DNA from: JACCZZ01 sp044227805
Lineage (GTDB): Bacteria > Bacteroidota > Bacteroidia > Chitinophagales > UBA10324
DNA length: 27,136 nt
Direction: 5' to 3'
NCBI GenBank assembly: GCA_044227805.1
Contig: JBGAWA010000059.1
Coordinates: forward strand, 1 to 27,136
Both the position numbers and the translations under genes were made by a program. Position 1 is the first letter of the stretch, and each line of letters begins with the position of its first letter. This document shows, in pieces, positions 1 through 8,888 of this stretch. The notes under the pieces were generated by a model, which was not told where the DNA came from, did no database searches, and was given only the letters and a program-made list of their open reading frames with translations.

Positions 1-549
1 TTCTTTTCACCGTTAACGGGGAATATCACATTTGGTTATGAGCAGGTGCTTGCCAATAATGTAACGCTGGAAGGCAATCTTGGCATCATTGGCATCAGCC
101 TGATAGATGATGGTAACCATGCGAAGGGATTATTCATAAAAGCTGGCCCAAGACTCTATTTTACACCCGATTATCACCTGGATGGCATGACCCGGTACAA
201 TGACTTTCAAGGCGCGTATTTTAAACCCGAGTTTATTTACAGTGGTTTCGGCTTTGACTATTCGGCGTACAATTCTGTAGCTGGCATTTACACCACCGAA
301 CGCGGAATAAATAATTCGATAGCACTTATGCTGAACTTTGGAAAGCAGTGGGTATTGGCCAGGATTGTTACGCTTGATTTACATGCAGGGGCCGGTTATG
401 GCACTTCGTTTTATAATTTCGATGCAACTGCCCCGACCTATGGATACCCTGATTCATTTGAAGAAAGCCATAAATACAGTCATATACAGGTGCCTGAAAT
501 TCCTTTGACTTTCTCGGCAGGGTTTGATATCGGAATACTCCTTAAATAA
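1..549 (+). CDS. Outer-membrane beta-barrel-like protein, 3' part only
   Basis: The reading frame is open from the first base, so the N-terminus lies outside the window; the stop is TAA at 547-549. About 182 residues are visible. They alternate short hydrophobic and aromatic-rich stretches with polar turns (GNITFGYEQ, KAGPRLYF, FKPEFIYSGFGFDY, SAGFDIGILLK). This pattern fits amphipathic beta strands of a Bacteroidota outer-membrane barrel of the kind often labelled DUF3575-like. An internal GTG at 46 could be taken as a start, but the frame continues upstream in the same style, so truncation by the window edge is more likely. The gene meets the deacetylase on the other strand with no bases between the two stop codons. 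No specific function can be assigned. The barrel call rests on strand pattern only. Confidence 0.55.
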   Translation, partial: FFSPLTGNITFGYEQVLANNVTLEGNLGIIGISLIDDGNHAKGLFIKAGPRLYFTPDYHLDGMTRYNDFQGAYFKPEFIYSGFGFDYSAYNSVAGIYTTERGINNSIALMLNFGKQWVLARIVTLDLHAGAGYGTSFYNFDATAPTYGYPDSFEESHKYSHIQVPEIPLTFSAGFDIGILLK

Positions 550-1167
550 TCAATGGATCGCCAAGGGCGCAAAAGAAAAATTTCTCGCTGAATAATATTC
601 GAGCACGCGGGGCAATGCATATTGCATGCGGTCGGCTGCTTTCACACTGTCGTGAAATACGATGATAGAGCCCGGCTGTGTATTTTCCAAAACGTTTTTG
701 AGGCATCGCTCTTTGGTGATGGTGCGGTCGAAGTCGCCGCTCAGAACATCCCACATGATAACTTTATAACGGTTCAGCATAATGCTGGTCTGTGACTTGG
801 TGATGCGCCCATAGGGCGGCCGGAAAAGCCGGCTTGAAACGATCTCATCACATTTCAGAATATCTTTAATGTAAGTGTTGGTGCTGGTTGACCATCCATT
901 CAAATGCTTATAGGTATGGTTGCCAATGGCATGGCCATCCTTCTTAATGGTCGCAATGATTTCAGGATAACGTTCCGCGTTTTGTCCGACCAGGAAAAAA
1001 GTGGCTTTGGCTCCGAATTTCTTTAATTCCTTCAGTGTCCACTCCGTGATGGACGGTGTCGGACCATCATCGAAAGTCAGATAAAGTTTCTGTTGCGTTT
1101 CCGGGTAACTCCAAACCTGGCGCGGATATAGGCGTTTGAGTATTTCAGGCGTTTTGATAAAATACAT
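550..1167 (-). CDS. Polysaccharide deacetylase family protein (NodB domain)
   Basis: A 205-residue carbohydrate esterase family 4 protein that would remove N-acetyl groups from a polysaccharide or peptidoglycan. All NodB motifs are visible: TFDDGP at residues 31-36 (catalytic Asp33, metal Asp34), NHTYKH at 83-88 (metal His84 and His88), RPPYGR at 116-121, WDVLSGDFD at 139-147 and IVFHDS at 169-174 (His172). A TTG at 1173 could add two residues, but ATG at 1167 is the more natural start. No signal peptide is evident, so an exported form would need a non-classical N-terminus; otherwise it acts in the cytoplasm. It converges exactly with the preceding barrel gene and is divergent from gltX. The substrate cannot be read from the sequence. 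Confidence 0.9.
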   Translation of the reverse strand: MYFIKTPEILKRLYPRQVWSYPETQQKLYLTFDDGPTPSITEWTLKELKKFGAKATFFLVGQNAERYPEIIATIKKDGHAIGNHTYKHLNGWSTSTNTYIKDILKCDEIVSSRLFRPPYGRITKSQTSIMLNRYKVIMWDVLSGDFDRTITKERCLKNVLENTQPGSIIVFHDSVKAADRMQYALPRVLEYYSARNFSFAPLAIH

Positions 1168-1426
1168 ACCCAATTTTCTGGCTTGCGATTTATAAGCGTT
1201 TTGACGAACGAATCGTAATCTTATTTTATTTCCTGAAAATCTATTTCAAGATGCCATCTGCAGACAAAAGGTTGCAGGGACAGAAAAAAAATGCAACTGA
1301 TTCAAAGGACGGACAGGTTAGATTATCTTACAATGCGGCATTGGCTGTCGGCATAGCGCTGATTTCCACAGCGGTGGTTACACGCTACGTACGCTGTCAG
1401 CCGGCTTATTTTTATCATAATTCGGC

Positions 1427-1434
1427 TATTTTTG
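1427..1434 (+). promoter_or_regulatory. Possible Bacteroidota -7 element for gltX
   Basis: TATTTTTG matches the Bacteroidota -7 consensus TAnnTTTG and lies 20 bases before the gltX start codon, which would give a very short leader. No clear TTTG -33 element is found at the usual 19-21 base spacing, so the match may be chance. The rest of the 280-base gap between the deacetylase and gltX shows nothing else convincing. Confidence 0.25.
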
Positions 1435-1453
1435 CAGGTATCAAAATATCGAA

Positions 1454-2992
1454 ATGTCCGTCAGAGTAAGGTTTGCTCCAAGTCCAACAGGGCCCCTCCA
1501 TATTGGTGGCGTTCGCACTGCGCTGTACAATTATCTTTTCGCAAAGCAACACCAGGGTTCATTTATCATTCGCGTGGAAGACACGGATCAAAACAGGTTG
1601 GTGGAAGGAGCGGAGGGTTATATGCTGACATCATTAGCCTGGTGCGGATTGATGCCGGATGAAGGACCACTCAGTGGTGGTGCATACGGACCCTACAGAC
1701 AGTCGGAGCGAAAGCATTTGTATTATCCGTTCGCTGAACAATTGATTAAAGCAGGCCATGCTTATTATGCTTTTGATACAGCCGGAGAGCTTGAGACGAT
1801 GCGGGAGCGATTAAAGGCTGCCGGCAGTACTTCGTTGCAGTATGATGCCATTACACGGGATGGTATGATTAATTCACTGACTTTGTCGGATGAGGAGGTC
1901 CATCTACGGCTGCAGCGTGGAGATCATTATGTAATCCGTGTCAAGATGCCTGCCAATGAGGAAGTACGGTTCACTGATTTGATACGGGGAGAAGTATCTG
2001 TTAATTCAGGGCAACTGGATGATAAGGTGCTTTTTAAAAGTGATGGTATGCCGACCTATCACCTGGCCAATGTGGTGGATGATTACCTGATGAAAATTAC
2101 GCATGTAATTCGGGGTGAAGAATGGTTGCCATCGGCACCATTGCATCACCTGTTATACCGCTTTTTTGGATGGGAAGATCAGCGCCCAAGATTCGCGCAT
2201 CTGCCGTTGATTTTGCGACCGGATGGGAATGGAAAGCTAAGTAAACGGGATGGTGACAGGCTCGGGTTTCCCGTGTTTCCGGTTAACTGGCAAGACCCTG
2301 CCTCCGGTGAGCAGTCAGTAGGTTTTCGTGAACGTGGCTTTTTTCCGGAAGCTTTCACCAACATGCTCGCACTCCTTGGCTGGGCATCTCCTGATGGCAA
2401 GGAGGTGCTAGCGCTCCCTGATTTAATAAATGGTTTTTCGATTGAACGCATTCATAAGGCAGGGGCAAAGTTTGATTATGAAAAAGCGAAATGGTTCAAT
2501 CATGAATACATGAAACTGAAATCAGGCCGCGATTTATCAGCGTATATCCTGCCGGAATTAGCGAAGCATGTGGTGACCGCTTCGCAGGAATATGTTGATA
2601 GCGTTTGTGAAGTGATTAAAATGCGATGCAGCCTCACTACTGAATTGTGGCAGCTAGGCGCTGTGTTTTTTATTCCACCGGCTGATTTTGATGTAACTGT
2701 GGTAAAGACAAAATGGAATGAGCAGGCAGCCGCGAATTTGGAGTTATTGAGTGCTGCCTTGCTGAAGCAAAGTGATTTTTCCATGCAGTCAACAGATGCT
2801 TTTTTACATGATTTTCTAAAACAAAACAAGATGAAGCCCGGTGACATTTTGCCGGTGTTGAGAGTGATGTTGATAGGAACAAAGAACGGTCCGGCCGTTT
2901 TTGAGATTGTAGCCTTGCTGGGCAAGGATGAAACAGTGCGTAGAATGAGAGTGGCTGCGGCAAAATTTGATGAATTGATATCAGTGGTCTAA
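1454..2992 (+). CDS. gltX: Glutamyl-tRNA synthetase
   Basis: A 512-residue class I aminoacyl-tRNA synthetase that charges tRNA-Glu with glutamate in the cytoplasm. The N-terminus carries the family start RFAPSPTGPLHIGG, with the HIGH-type motif HIGG at residues 16-19. The second ATP-binding signature KLSKR is at 261-265, followed by the DGDRLGFPVFP insert typical of Bacteroidota enzymes. The anticodon-binding helical domain fills roughly residues 340-510. The length is normal for the family. ATG at 1454 puts the conserved VRFAPSPTGP at the correct distance, so the start is secure. It stands alone on the + strand, with 206 bases before the next gene. The enzyme could be discriminating or non-discriminating; that cannot be settled here. 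Confidence 0.97.
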   Translation: MSVRVRFAPSPTGPLHIGGVRTALYNYLFAKQHQGSFIIRVEDTDQNRLVEGAEGYMLTSLAWCGLMPDEGPLSGGAYGPYRQSERKHLYYPFAEQLIKAGHAYYAFDTAGELETMRERLKAAGSTSLQYDAITRDGMINSLTLSDEEVHLRLQRGDHYVIRVKMPANEEVRFTDLIRGEVSVNSGQLDDKVLFKSDGMPTYHLANVVDDYLMKITHVIRGEEWLPSAPLHHLLYRFFGWEDQRPRFAHLPLILRPDGNGKLSKRDGDRLGFPVFPVNWQDPASGEQSVGFRERGFFPEAFTNMLALLGWASPDGKEVLALPDLINGFSIERIHKAGAKFDYEKAKWFNHEYMKLKSGRDLSAYILPELAKHVVTASQEYVDSVCEVIKMRCSLTTELWQLGAVFFIPPADFDVTVVKTKWNEQAAANLELLSAALLKQSDFSMQSTDAFLHDFLKQNKMKPGDILPVLRVMLIGTKNGPAVFEIVALLGKDETVRRMRVAAAKFDELISVV

Positions 2993-3198
2993 CGGAAACA
3001 TGAAAGTGGATTTTAGTAGTGGAAAAACCTGCAGTGTTATGAAGCAGATCAGGGTAAGGTTGGCACTTTTTGAAAATGGAAATGATACGCCATCCGCAGG
3101 CAATTCTTTAGCGGAATGAAACCCGTTTCTGTTTAGAAATGCTGCCTGTTGAATTAACATGGATCCCCTAAATTGTAATATCATCACTTATCGAAACC

Positions 3199-3423
3199 AT
3201 GAAAAAGAAAATAAACAAGAAAAGCGAAGCGCAGGTTGACCCTGAATTGAGAGGACTGGAAATCATTGTAAATGCCTTTGGAGAAGTTGTTTCCAACGTA
3301 GCAATTGAAAGGTTGAATGATTTTCTCGATCGGAAAGTAGTGGACAGAAAGCTGGAAGAGAAGAAGCTTAATGAACTGGGAAAAATCGACCGATCGAAGA
3401 AAGGAAAACGCGGGGGCACATAA
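3199..3423 (+). CDS. Small charged protein of unknown function
   Basis: A 74-residue hypothetical protein. It is rich in Lys, Glu, Asp and Arg, with basic ends (MKKKINKKSE at the N-terminus and RSKKGKRGGT at the C-terminus). A predicted helical middle contains the hydrophobic stretch LEIIVNAFGEVV. There is no signal peptide and no Cys or His metal-site pattern. It ends 13 bases before the cobalamin-binding protein on the same strand, so the two are probably co-transcribed. I do not recognise the family. A soluble helical partner or accessory protein is possible, but this rests only on gene order and composition. Confidence 0.65.
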   Translation: MKKKINKKSEAQVDPELRGLEIIVNAFGEVVSNVAIERLNDFLDRKVVDRKLEEKKLNELGKIDRSKKGKRGGT

Positions 3424-3436
3424 AAACGAATAAACT

Positions 3437-3859
3437 ATGTCAACAAATCAAGCAGATCGCCCGGTAAGGGTGCTGGTCGCTAAAGTGGGTCTTGATGGCC
3501 ATGATCGCGGCGCAAAGGTTATCGCTTCTTCCCTGCGCGATGCGGGCATGGAAGTGATCTATACAGGATTGCGTCAGACACCTGAAATGGTGGTTAATAC
3601 AGCGCTGCAGGAAGATGTGGATGTTATTGGCATCTCTATTCTTTCCGGCGCTCATATGACGGTTTTCCCAAAAATCATAAACCTCATGAAGGGAAAAGAG
3701 ATGAATGATGTGCTGCTTACCGGTGGAGGCATCATTCCTGAAGAGGACATGAACGCCCTGCATGAAATGGGAGTCGGTAAGTTGTTTCCTCCTGGCACTT
3801 CCACACAGGAAATCTCCGGCTATATTCATGAATGGGTGAAAAACCATCGTGATTTCTAA
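3437..3859 (+). CDS. Stand-alone cobalamin-binding domain protein (methylmalonyl-CoA mutase type)
   Basis: A 140-residue Rossmann-like B12-binding domain equal to the C-terminal domain of methylmalonyl-CoA mutase. It holds the cobalamin motif D-x-H-x-x-G as D20-G-H22-D-R-G25, the second element SIL at 67-69 and the glycine-rich GGG at 96-98. These are the base-off/His-on B12-binding features of acyl-CoA mutases. It lacks the TIM-barrel substrate domain, so it needs a separate large subunit, which is not in this window. The 74-residue gene just upstream and the enoyl-CoA hydratase 104 bases downstream suggest acyl-CoA metabolism. Partners in related systems include methylmalonyl-, isobutyryl- or ethylmalonyl-CoA mutase large subunits; which one applies here is unknown. 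Its role as a B12-carrying mutase subunit is a strong inference from the motif. Confidence 0.9.
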   Translation: MSTNQADRPVRVLVAKVGLDGHDRGAKVIASSLRDAGMEVIYTGLRQTPEMVVNTALQEDVDVIGISILSGAHMTVFPKIINLMKGKEMNDVLLTGGGIIPEEDMNALHEMGVGKLFPPGTSTQEISGYIHEWVKNHRDF

Positions 3860-3963
3860 CTGCGGAAGTCATCACCGGTAAACCAATAAATTCAAAACCC
3901 CATCTGCCTATTTAAGTATCTCAGTAGAATTCATCAATCAAACCTTACGCAATCAAATAAGTT

Positions 3964-4743
3964 ATGACTTTCAAACATCTGGTGACATCCATGAACGATG
4001 GCTTATTAACCATCACCATCAACCGGCCTGAAAAATTGAATGCACTCAATCGTGAAGTGATTGATGAGCTCGATGCCTTGTTTAATGATGTATATGACAA
4101 TGATGTCATTCGCGGCGTGATAATAACCGGATCAGGAACAAAAGCATTTGTAGCGGGAGCTGATATCTCGGAATTCACCTCCTTCACCGCTGAACAGGCC
4201 AAGGCGATGTCTGCAAACGGGCATCGTGTTTTTAACAAGATTGAAGCTTCACCCAAGCCGGTTGTGGCGGCGGTTAACGGATTTGCATTAGGCGGTGGCT
4301 GTGAGCTGGCAATGGCCTGTCATTTCCGGATTGCAAGCGACAATGCAAAGTTCGGTCAACCTGAGATCAACCTTGGTTTGATTCCCGGTTATGGGGGCAC
4401 GCAAAGACTGATTCGTTATGTGGGAAAAGCGAAAGGAATGGAACTGTTGCTTACAGCCGATATGATTACTGCTTCAGAGGCTCTTCAGTTTGGGTTGGTC
4501 AACTATGTTGTGTCACAGGAAGAACTATTAACCAGGTGTACCGGCCTGCTCACAAAAATAATGTCTAAATCTCCACTGGTTATCGATCAGCTGATTGCCT
4601 GTGCCAATTCTTATTATCACAAAGAGGAAGATGGCTTCGAACTGGAGATTGATGAATTCTCAAAATGCATAAATACGGAAGATTTCAAAGAGGGAACCGC
4701 CGCATTTCTGGAAAAACGTACACCGGTATTTAAGGGAAAATAA
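3964..4743 (+). CDS. Enoyl-CoA hydratase/isomerase family protein
   Basis: A 259-residue crotonase-fold enzyme, probably hydrating 2-enoyl-CoA to 3-hydroxyacyl-CoA in fatty acid or short-chain acyl-CoA breakdown. The oxyanion-hole segment AGADISEF is at 64-71 and the second, ALGGGCELA, at about 108-116. Both catalytic glutamates expected of a true hydratase are present: E114 in GGGCEL and E134 in GQPEINLGLIPGYGGTQRL. The length is standard. ATG at 3964 gives the normal N-terminal start. It lies between the cobalamin-binding protein and nfo on the same strand, so a shared transcript is possible. Substrate chain length cannot be read. Confidence 0.93.
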   Translation: MTFKHLVTSMNDGLLTITINRPEKLNALNREVIDELDALFNDVYDNDVIRGVIITGSGTKAFVAGADISEFTSFTAEQAKAMSANGHRVFNKIEASPKPVVAAVNGFALGGGCELAMACHFRIASDNAKFGQPEINLGLIPGYGGTQRLIRYVGKAKGMELLLTADMITASEALQFGLVNYVVSQEELLTRCTGLLTKIMSKSPLVIDQLIACANSYYHKEEDGFELEIDEFSKCINTEDFKEGTAAFLEKRTPVFKGK

Positions 4744-4790
4744 CCGATATGAGAAGATCATTGCATTAGCACAGGGCTTACCAGTACTTC

Positions 4791-5633
4791 ATGGAAAAAA
4801 AATTACTGCTTGGCGTACATTGTTCAGTTGCTGGAGGCCTGGAGCAGGCTTTTGCTGAAGCCGGACGTCTTGGCATTGACACTTTTCAAATCTTTACGCG
4901 AAATCAAAGACAATGGAAAGCGAAACCCGTTACAGCGGAAGAAGCGGAAAAATTTTCACATGCTTTCAGGCAGTCTAAGGTAAAATCCGTCTTCTCTCAT
5001 TGTTCTTACCTTTTGAACCTTGCAGCTGCAGATGAAGGTCCGCATAGGAAAGCCGTTGAAGCACTTACAGAAGAAGTTCTTCGCTGTACCCAACTCGGTC
5101 TTTCTTTTTGTGTTTTACATCCCGGAGCCGCAGGACCCCAACCATTGGAAACAGCCATGCTGCGCATCGCCAACGGCTTAAGGCAAGTACTTAAAAATAC
5201 ACAGCACAGCAAAGTAAAGATTGCATTGGAGAATACAGCCGCACAAGGCAGCAGTGTGGGAGGTACATTTGAGAATCTGAGATTCATCGCGGCAGAGGTG
5301 TCAAATCAGCGCATCGGGTTTTGTCTTGATACCTGTCATGCTTTTGCCGCGGGTTTTGATATCAGGACTGAAAAAGGGACAGAGCATACACTTGCTTCAT
5401 TTGATAAAATATGTGGTCTTGACAAACTTTGCGCCTTTCATCTCAACGATAGCAAGGGCGATCTTGGCTCTCATCTCGACCGTCATGAACATATAGGTAA
5501 GGGCAAACTGGGTATAGTTCCGTTTCAATATATCATGCAAAATTTCTATCACGTACCCAAGATTATTGAAACTCCCAAAGAAGATCAGTGGGATGAGAAG
5601 AATTTAGCGGTGCTGCGAAAACTGGCGGGTTGA
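4791..5633 (+). CDS. nfo: Endonuclease IV (AP endonuclease)
   Basis: A 280-residue zinc-dependent TIM-barrel enzyme that cuts DNA 5' of abasic sites in base-excision repair. The nine metal ligands expected of the family can all be placed: H70, H110, E147, D180, H183, H217, D230, H232 and E260. They lie in the signature segments SHCSYLLNLAA, LHPGAAG, ALENTA, LDTCHAFAAG, HLNDSKGDLGSHLDRHEHIG and IETPKE. The start GVHCSVAGG at residues 8-16 is typical. It follows the enoyl-CoA hydratase by 47 bases and converges with uvrA with only 8 bases between stop codons. The identification is secure. Confidence 0.97.
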   Translation: MEKKLLLGVHCSVAGGLEQAFAEAGRLGIDTFQIFTRNQRQWKAKPVTAEEAEKFSHAFRQSKVKSVFSHCSYLLNLAAADEGPHRKAVEALTEEVLRCTQLGLSFCVLHPGAAGPQPLETAMLRIANGLRQVLKNTQHSKVKIALENTAAQGSSVGGTFENLRFIAAEVSNQRIGFCLDTCHAFAAGFDIRTEKGTEHTLASFDKICGLDKLCAFHLNDSKGDLGSHLDRHEHIGKGKLGIVPFQYIMQNFYHVPKIIETPKEDQWDEKNLAVLRKLAG

Positions 5634-5641
5634 ATTTTGCA

Positions 5642-8470
5642 TCATTTTTTAAGGTGTTTTTTCAGAAACCTGCCAGTCTGTGATTCCTTTACAGCTGTCA
5701 GGCCTTCCGGCGGACCCTGATAAATCAAATAGCCGCCTTCCAGGCCGCCTTCAGGTCCCAGGTCAATGATGTGATCCGCACATTTAATCACTTCCATATT
5801 GTGTTCAATAATTATGACGGTATGATTGTTTTCAATCAACATTTCAAAAGAGCGAAGCAGTTTGCTTATATCATGAAAGTGCAGGCCGGTAGTTGGCTCA
5901 TCAAAGATAAACAGGACCGGTTTCGACGAATTTCCTTTTCCCAGGAAAGATGCCAGCTTGACCCGTTGTGCCTCACCGCCGCTGAGTGTGCTTGATGACT
6001 GTCCGAGTTTTACGTAGCCCAGTCCCACATCGGCAAGTGGCTGCAGTCGCATGACGATGTCTTCTTCTTCCCAAAAAAACTCCAAGGCTTCCGCGACACT
6101 CATGGCCAGGATATCAGCAATATTTTTTTCCTTGTAATTTACTTCAAGCACTTCTTCTTTAAACCGTTTACCCCCACATTCATCACACTGCAGGTGAACA
6201 TCTGCCAGGAATTGCATCTCCACAATAATCTCCCCTTCCCCTTTGCAGGTTTCACAACGTCCTCCCTCTACATTAAAGGAAAAATGTTTTGGTTTCAGTC
6301 CTTTAATTTTGGAAGCCCTTTGTTCCGCAAATAAATCGCGTATGGCATCATATGCCTTGATATAGGTCACCGGATTTGACCGCGACGATTTTCCTAATGG
6401 GTTTTGATCAACCATTTCCACCTGGGTGATCATTTTATAGTCGCCGCTTAACTGTTGAAACAGGCCCGCCTTTTCACCGTATCCGCCAATCATCTTTTGC
6501 AGTGCAGGATACAGGATTTTCTTTACAAGCGTTGTTTTGCCGGATCCGCTCACGCCACTCACAACGGTAATTACCTGCAGGGGAAAGGTGACATTGATAT
6601 TTTTCAGATTGTTTTCTGCTGCACCGGTAAGTTGCAAGGCATTGATCCATTTGCGTCTTTGAAGTGGAACCGGAATGGCTAATTCACCGGAAAGATATTT
6701 CCCGGTCAGGCTTTCGTGGTCACTAAAAATATCATTATAACTGCCGTTATAAATGACTTCGCCGCCATGTATTCCGGCTAACGGCCCCATGTCAATAATG
6801 TGATCACTGTTGCGCATGATTTCTTCCTCATGCTCTACAACAATTACCGTATTCCCGAGATCACGTAGCTTATGTAAGACCTTTACGAGCTGTGCGGTAT
6901 CGCGCGGATGCAAGCCAACACTTGGCTCATCCAGAATATACAGTGAGCTGGTCAGATTGCTGCCCAAAGTCCTGGTAAGATGGATACGTTGCGTTTCGCC
7001 ACCGGATAGCGTTGATGAAAGCCGGTTTAAAGTCAGGTAACCTAACCCTACTTCCATCATCAGCAACAGGCGGTTGTTTATTTCCAGCAAAATCCTTTTG
7101 GCGACTTCCAACTCTTTGGATGACAACTTCAGCTTCCTGAAATGTTCAAACACCTGAGCGACGGGCATGAGTACGATGTCAATAATGGAGACACCGCCAA
7201 CTTTTACATAAGCAGCGTCTTTCCTCAGCCTGGAACCTTTACAATCGGGACAGGATGTCTTACCGCGAAAACGTGAGAGCATCACGCGGTATTGAATCTT
7301 ATAGGTTTGCGTTTCGAGGTACTTGAAAAATTCGTTGAGCCCGTGAAAGTATTGATTACCATCCCACAATAATTGTCTTTGCTTTTCTGACAGGTCTTTA
7401 TAGGGACGGTGAATGGGGAATTCGGATTTGCGGGCATACTTGATCAACTCTTCATTCCATTCATTCATTTTCTCGCCTTTCCAGCACGCAATAGCACCTT
7501 CATACACCGAGAGATTTTTATTGGGAATCACAAGGTCTTCGTCAATGCCAATAACCGACCCGAAGCCCTCGCAGGTTTTGCAGGCGCCAAATGGGTTATT
7601 GAAACTGAAGAATTGTGGAGTGGGTTCTTCAAACATCATCCCATCCAGCTCAAACCGGTTTGAAAAATGAATGGCACCACCTTCTGCTGTATAGACGACA
7701 CAATCACCCTCACTTTCAAAAAAGGCTGTTTGCACCGAGTCAGCTAATCTTATCTGATTATCCCTGTCCTCTTTCTTCCACGCAATCCGGTCAATCACGA
7801 TGCTGACTTTTTCGGCGATTTTTGCTTCGTCCTTAGCTTTTAACGCGGCCAGGAAGTCCTCCACTTTTACAATTTCATTATCCAGCCTGATGCGTGCAAA
7901 GCCTTTTTGAAGCAGCACATTCAATTCTTCTTTCACACTGCGATGATGAATCTTGCGGAAGGGAATGGTAACATACACCAATGTGCCATTTTGCAGCGAG
8001 TTCACGTAGTTTACCACATCGCTCACATCATGCTTTATTACTTCTCTGCCCGAAACTGGGGAGATGGTTTTGCCAACCCGTGCGTACAAGATGCGCAGGT
8101 ATTCAAAAATTTCGGTGAGTGAGCCAACCGTTGATCGTGAATTGCGGGTGCCAACACGTTGCTCAATAGCGATAGCAGGGCAAATGCCTTTGATATAATC
8201 AACATCCGGTTTGTTCATTCGCATGAGAAACTGCCGGGCGTAAGCTGACAATGACTCTACATACCTGCGTTGTCCTTCAGCATACAGTGTGTCAATGGTA
8301 AGTGATGATTTGCCTGATCCGGAAACACCGGTGATCACCACCAGTTTATTTCTTGGTATCGCCACATCGATGTTTTTCAGATTATGTGTCCGGGCACCTT
8401 TAATGAAAATTAATTTTTCAAGACCTTTAACATTTGGTTTTTCCAAACTTATATTTGATATTTGGCTCAT
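5642..8470 (-). CDS. uvrA: Excinuclease ABC subunit A
   Basis: A 942-residue UvrA, the damage-sensing ATPase of nucleotide-excision repair, which loads UvrB on DNA. Two ABC ATPase modules are visible. The first has Walker A GVSGSGKS at 48-55, signature LSGGETQR at 488-495 and Walker B YILDEP at 511-516. The second has Walker A GVSGSGKT at 639-646, LSGGEAQR at 829-836 and FIFDEP at 854-859. Zinc-binding cysteines occur as C297/C300 with C407/C410 and as C739/C742 with C762/C765. The conserved block RYVESLSAYARQFL is at 69-82. Length and domain order are complete. Bacteroidota often carry more than one uvrA paralogue, so whether this copy is the main repair protein should be checked against the rest of the genome. 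It converges with nfo and is divergent from the ECF sigma factor. Confidence 0.96.
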   Translation of the reverse strand: MSQISNISLEKPNVKGLEKLIFIKGARTHNLKNIDVAIPRNKLVVITGVSGSGKSSLTIDTLYAEGQRRYVESLSAYARQFLMRMNKPDVDYIKGICPAIAIEQRVGTRNSRSTVGSLTEIFEYLRILYARVGKTISPVSGREVIKHDVSDVVNYVNSLQNGTLVYVTIPFRKIHHRSVKEELNVLLQKGFARIRLDNEIVKVEDFLAALKAKDEAKIAEKVSIVIDRIAWKKEDRDNQIRLADSVQTAFFESEGDCVVYTAEGGAIHFSNRFELDGMMFEEPTPQFFSFNNPFGACKTCEGFGSVIGIDEDLVIPNKNLSVYEGAIACWKGEKMNEWNEELIKYARKSEFPIHRPYKDLSEKQRQLLWDGNQYFHGLNEFFKYLETQTYKIQYRVMLSRFRGKTSCPDCKGSRLRKDAAYVKVGGVSIIDIVLMPVAQVFEHFRKLKLSSKELEVAKRILLEINNRLLLMMEVGLGYLTLNRLSSTLSGGETQRIHLTRTLGSNLTSSLYILDEPSVGLHPRDTAQLVKVLHKLRDLGNTVIVVEHEEEIMRNSDHIIDMGPLAGIHGGEVIYNGSYNDIFSDHESLTGKYLSGELAIPVPLQRRKWINALQLTGAAENNLKNINVTFPLQVITVVSGVSGSGKTTLVKKILYPALQKMIGGYGEKAGLFQQLSGDYKMITQVEMVDQNPLGKSSRSNPVTYIKAYDAIRDLFAEQRASKIKGLKPKHFSFNVEGGRCETCKGEGEIIVEMQFLADVHLQCDECGGKRFKEEVLEVNYKEKNIADILAMSVAEALEFFWEEEDIVMRLQPLADVGLGYVKLGQSSSTLSGGEAQRVKLASFLGKGNSSKPVLFIFDEPTTGLHFHDISKLLRSFEMLIENNHTVIIIEHNMEVIKCADHIIDLGPEGGLEGGYLIYQGPPEGLTAVKESQTGRFLKKHLKK

Positions 8471-8888
8471 CGTTGAATTAAAGCAACCTTTTAATTAAAA
8501 AATTCATCTTCTATCGCAACAGGTTTTACACTACTAAAACACAGGATTTCTATCAGTTGCAATTTTACACCAATTCATTCAGTCCATCTTAATTAGTATC
8601 ACTGTTATTGTGAAGTTTCATGATTAGTGATACACGTTTACAACGTATTACCGAGCCGGATTGCCTTGGGGTAATACCTGTTGTTCTGGCAACTGATTAC
8701 TGGATAAGCTTTTTTCAATATTTAACCTGATCAATAGTTACGCTTGCGCCTAGAATACTGATTGTTCACAAAAATAAGTACTGCTACTGGCCTGACCTCT
8801 ACACGTTTTGATTTTGTAAGCCGCTTTCTGTTGAAGAATGACGGTCATTTTTAACCTCTCCGCTTCGCGGGGATCAAACACTGTAGAG
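8471..8888. other. Long divergent intergenic region with two inverted repeats
   Basis: This 418-base gap separates the divergently transcribed uvrA and ECF sigma genes. No convincing gene is seen. It holds two inverted repeats: GTATCAC (8596-8602) with GTGATAC (8627-8633), spacer 24; and GTATTACC (8645-8652) with GGTAATAC (8670-8677), spacer 17. Both half-site pairs share a GTAT core. A -7-like match on the minus strand (CAAAAATA on + at 8769-8776) is far from uvrA and has no good -33 partner. The region presumably contains the promoters of both genes, but their positions are not clear. Confidence 0.4.

Noticed and set aside
1251..1469. 72-residue + frame before gltX with a hydrophobic stretch
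   Set aside because: It overlaps the secure gltX start, has no recognisable family pattern, and its composition looks like chance reading of an intergenic region.
3437..4743. B12-binding protein and enoyl-CoA hydratase as a complete propionate or ethylmalonyl-CoA pathway
   Set aside because: The mutase large subunit, the chaperone and the carboxylase are not in the window, so no pathway can be claimed.
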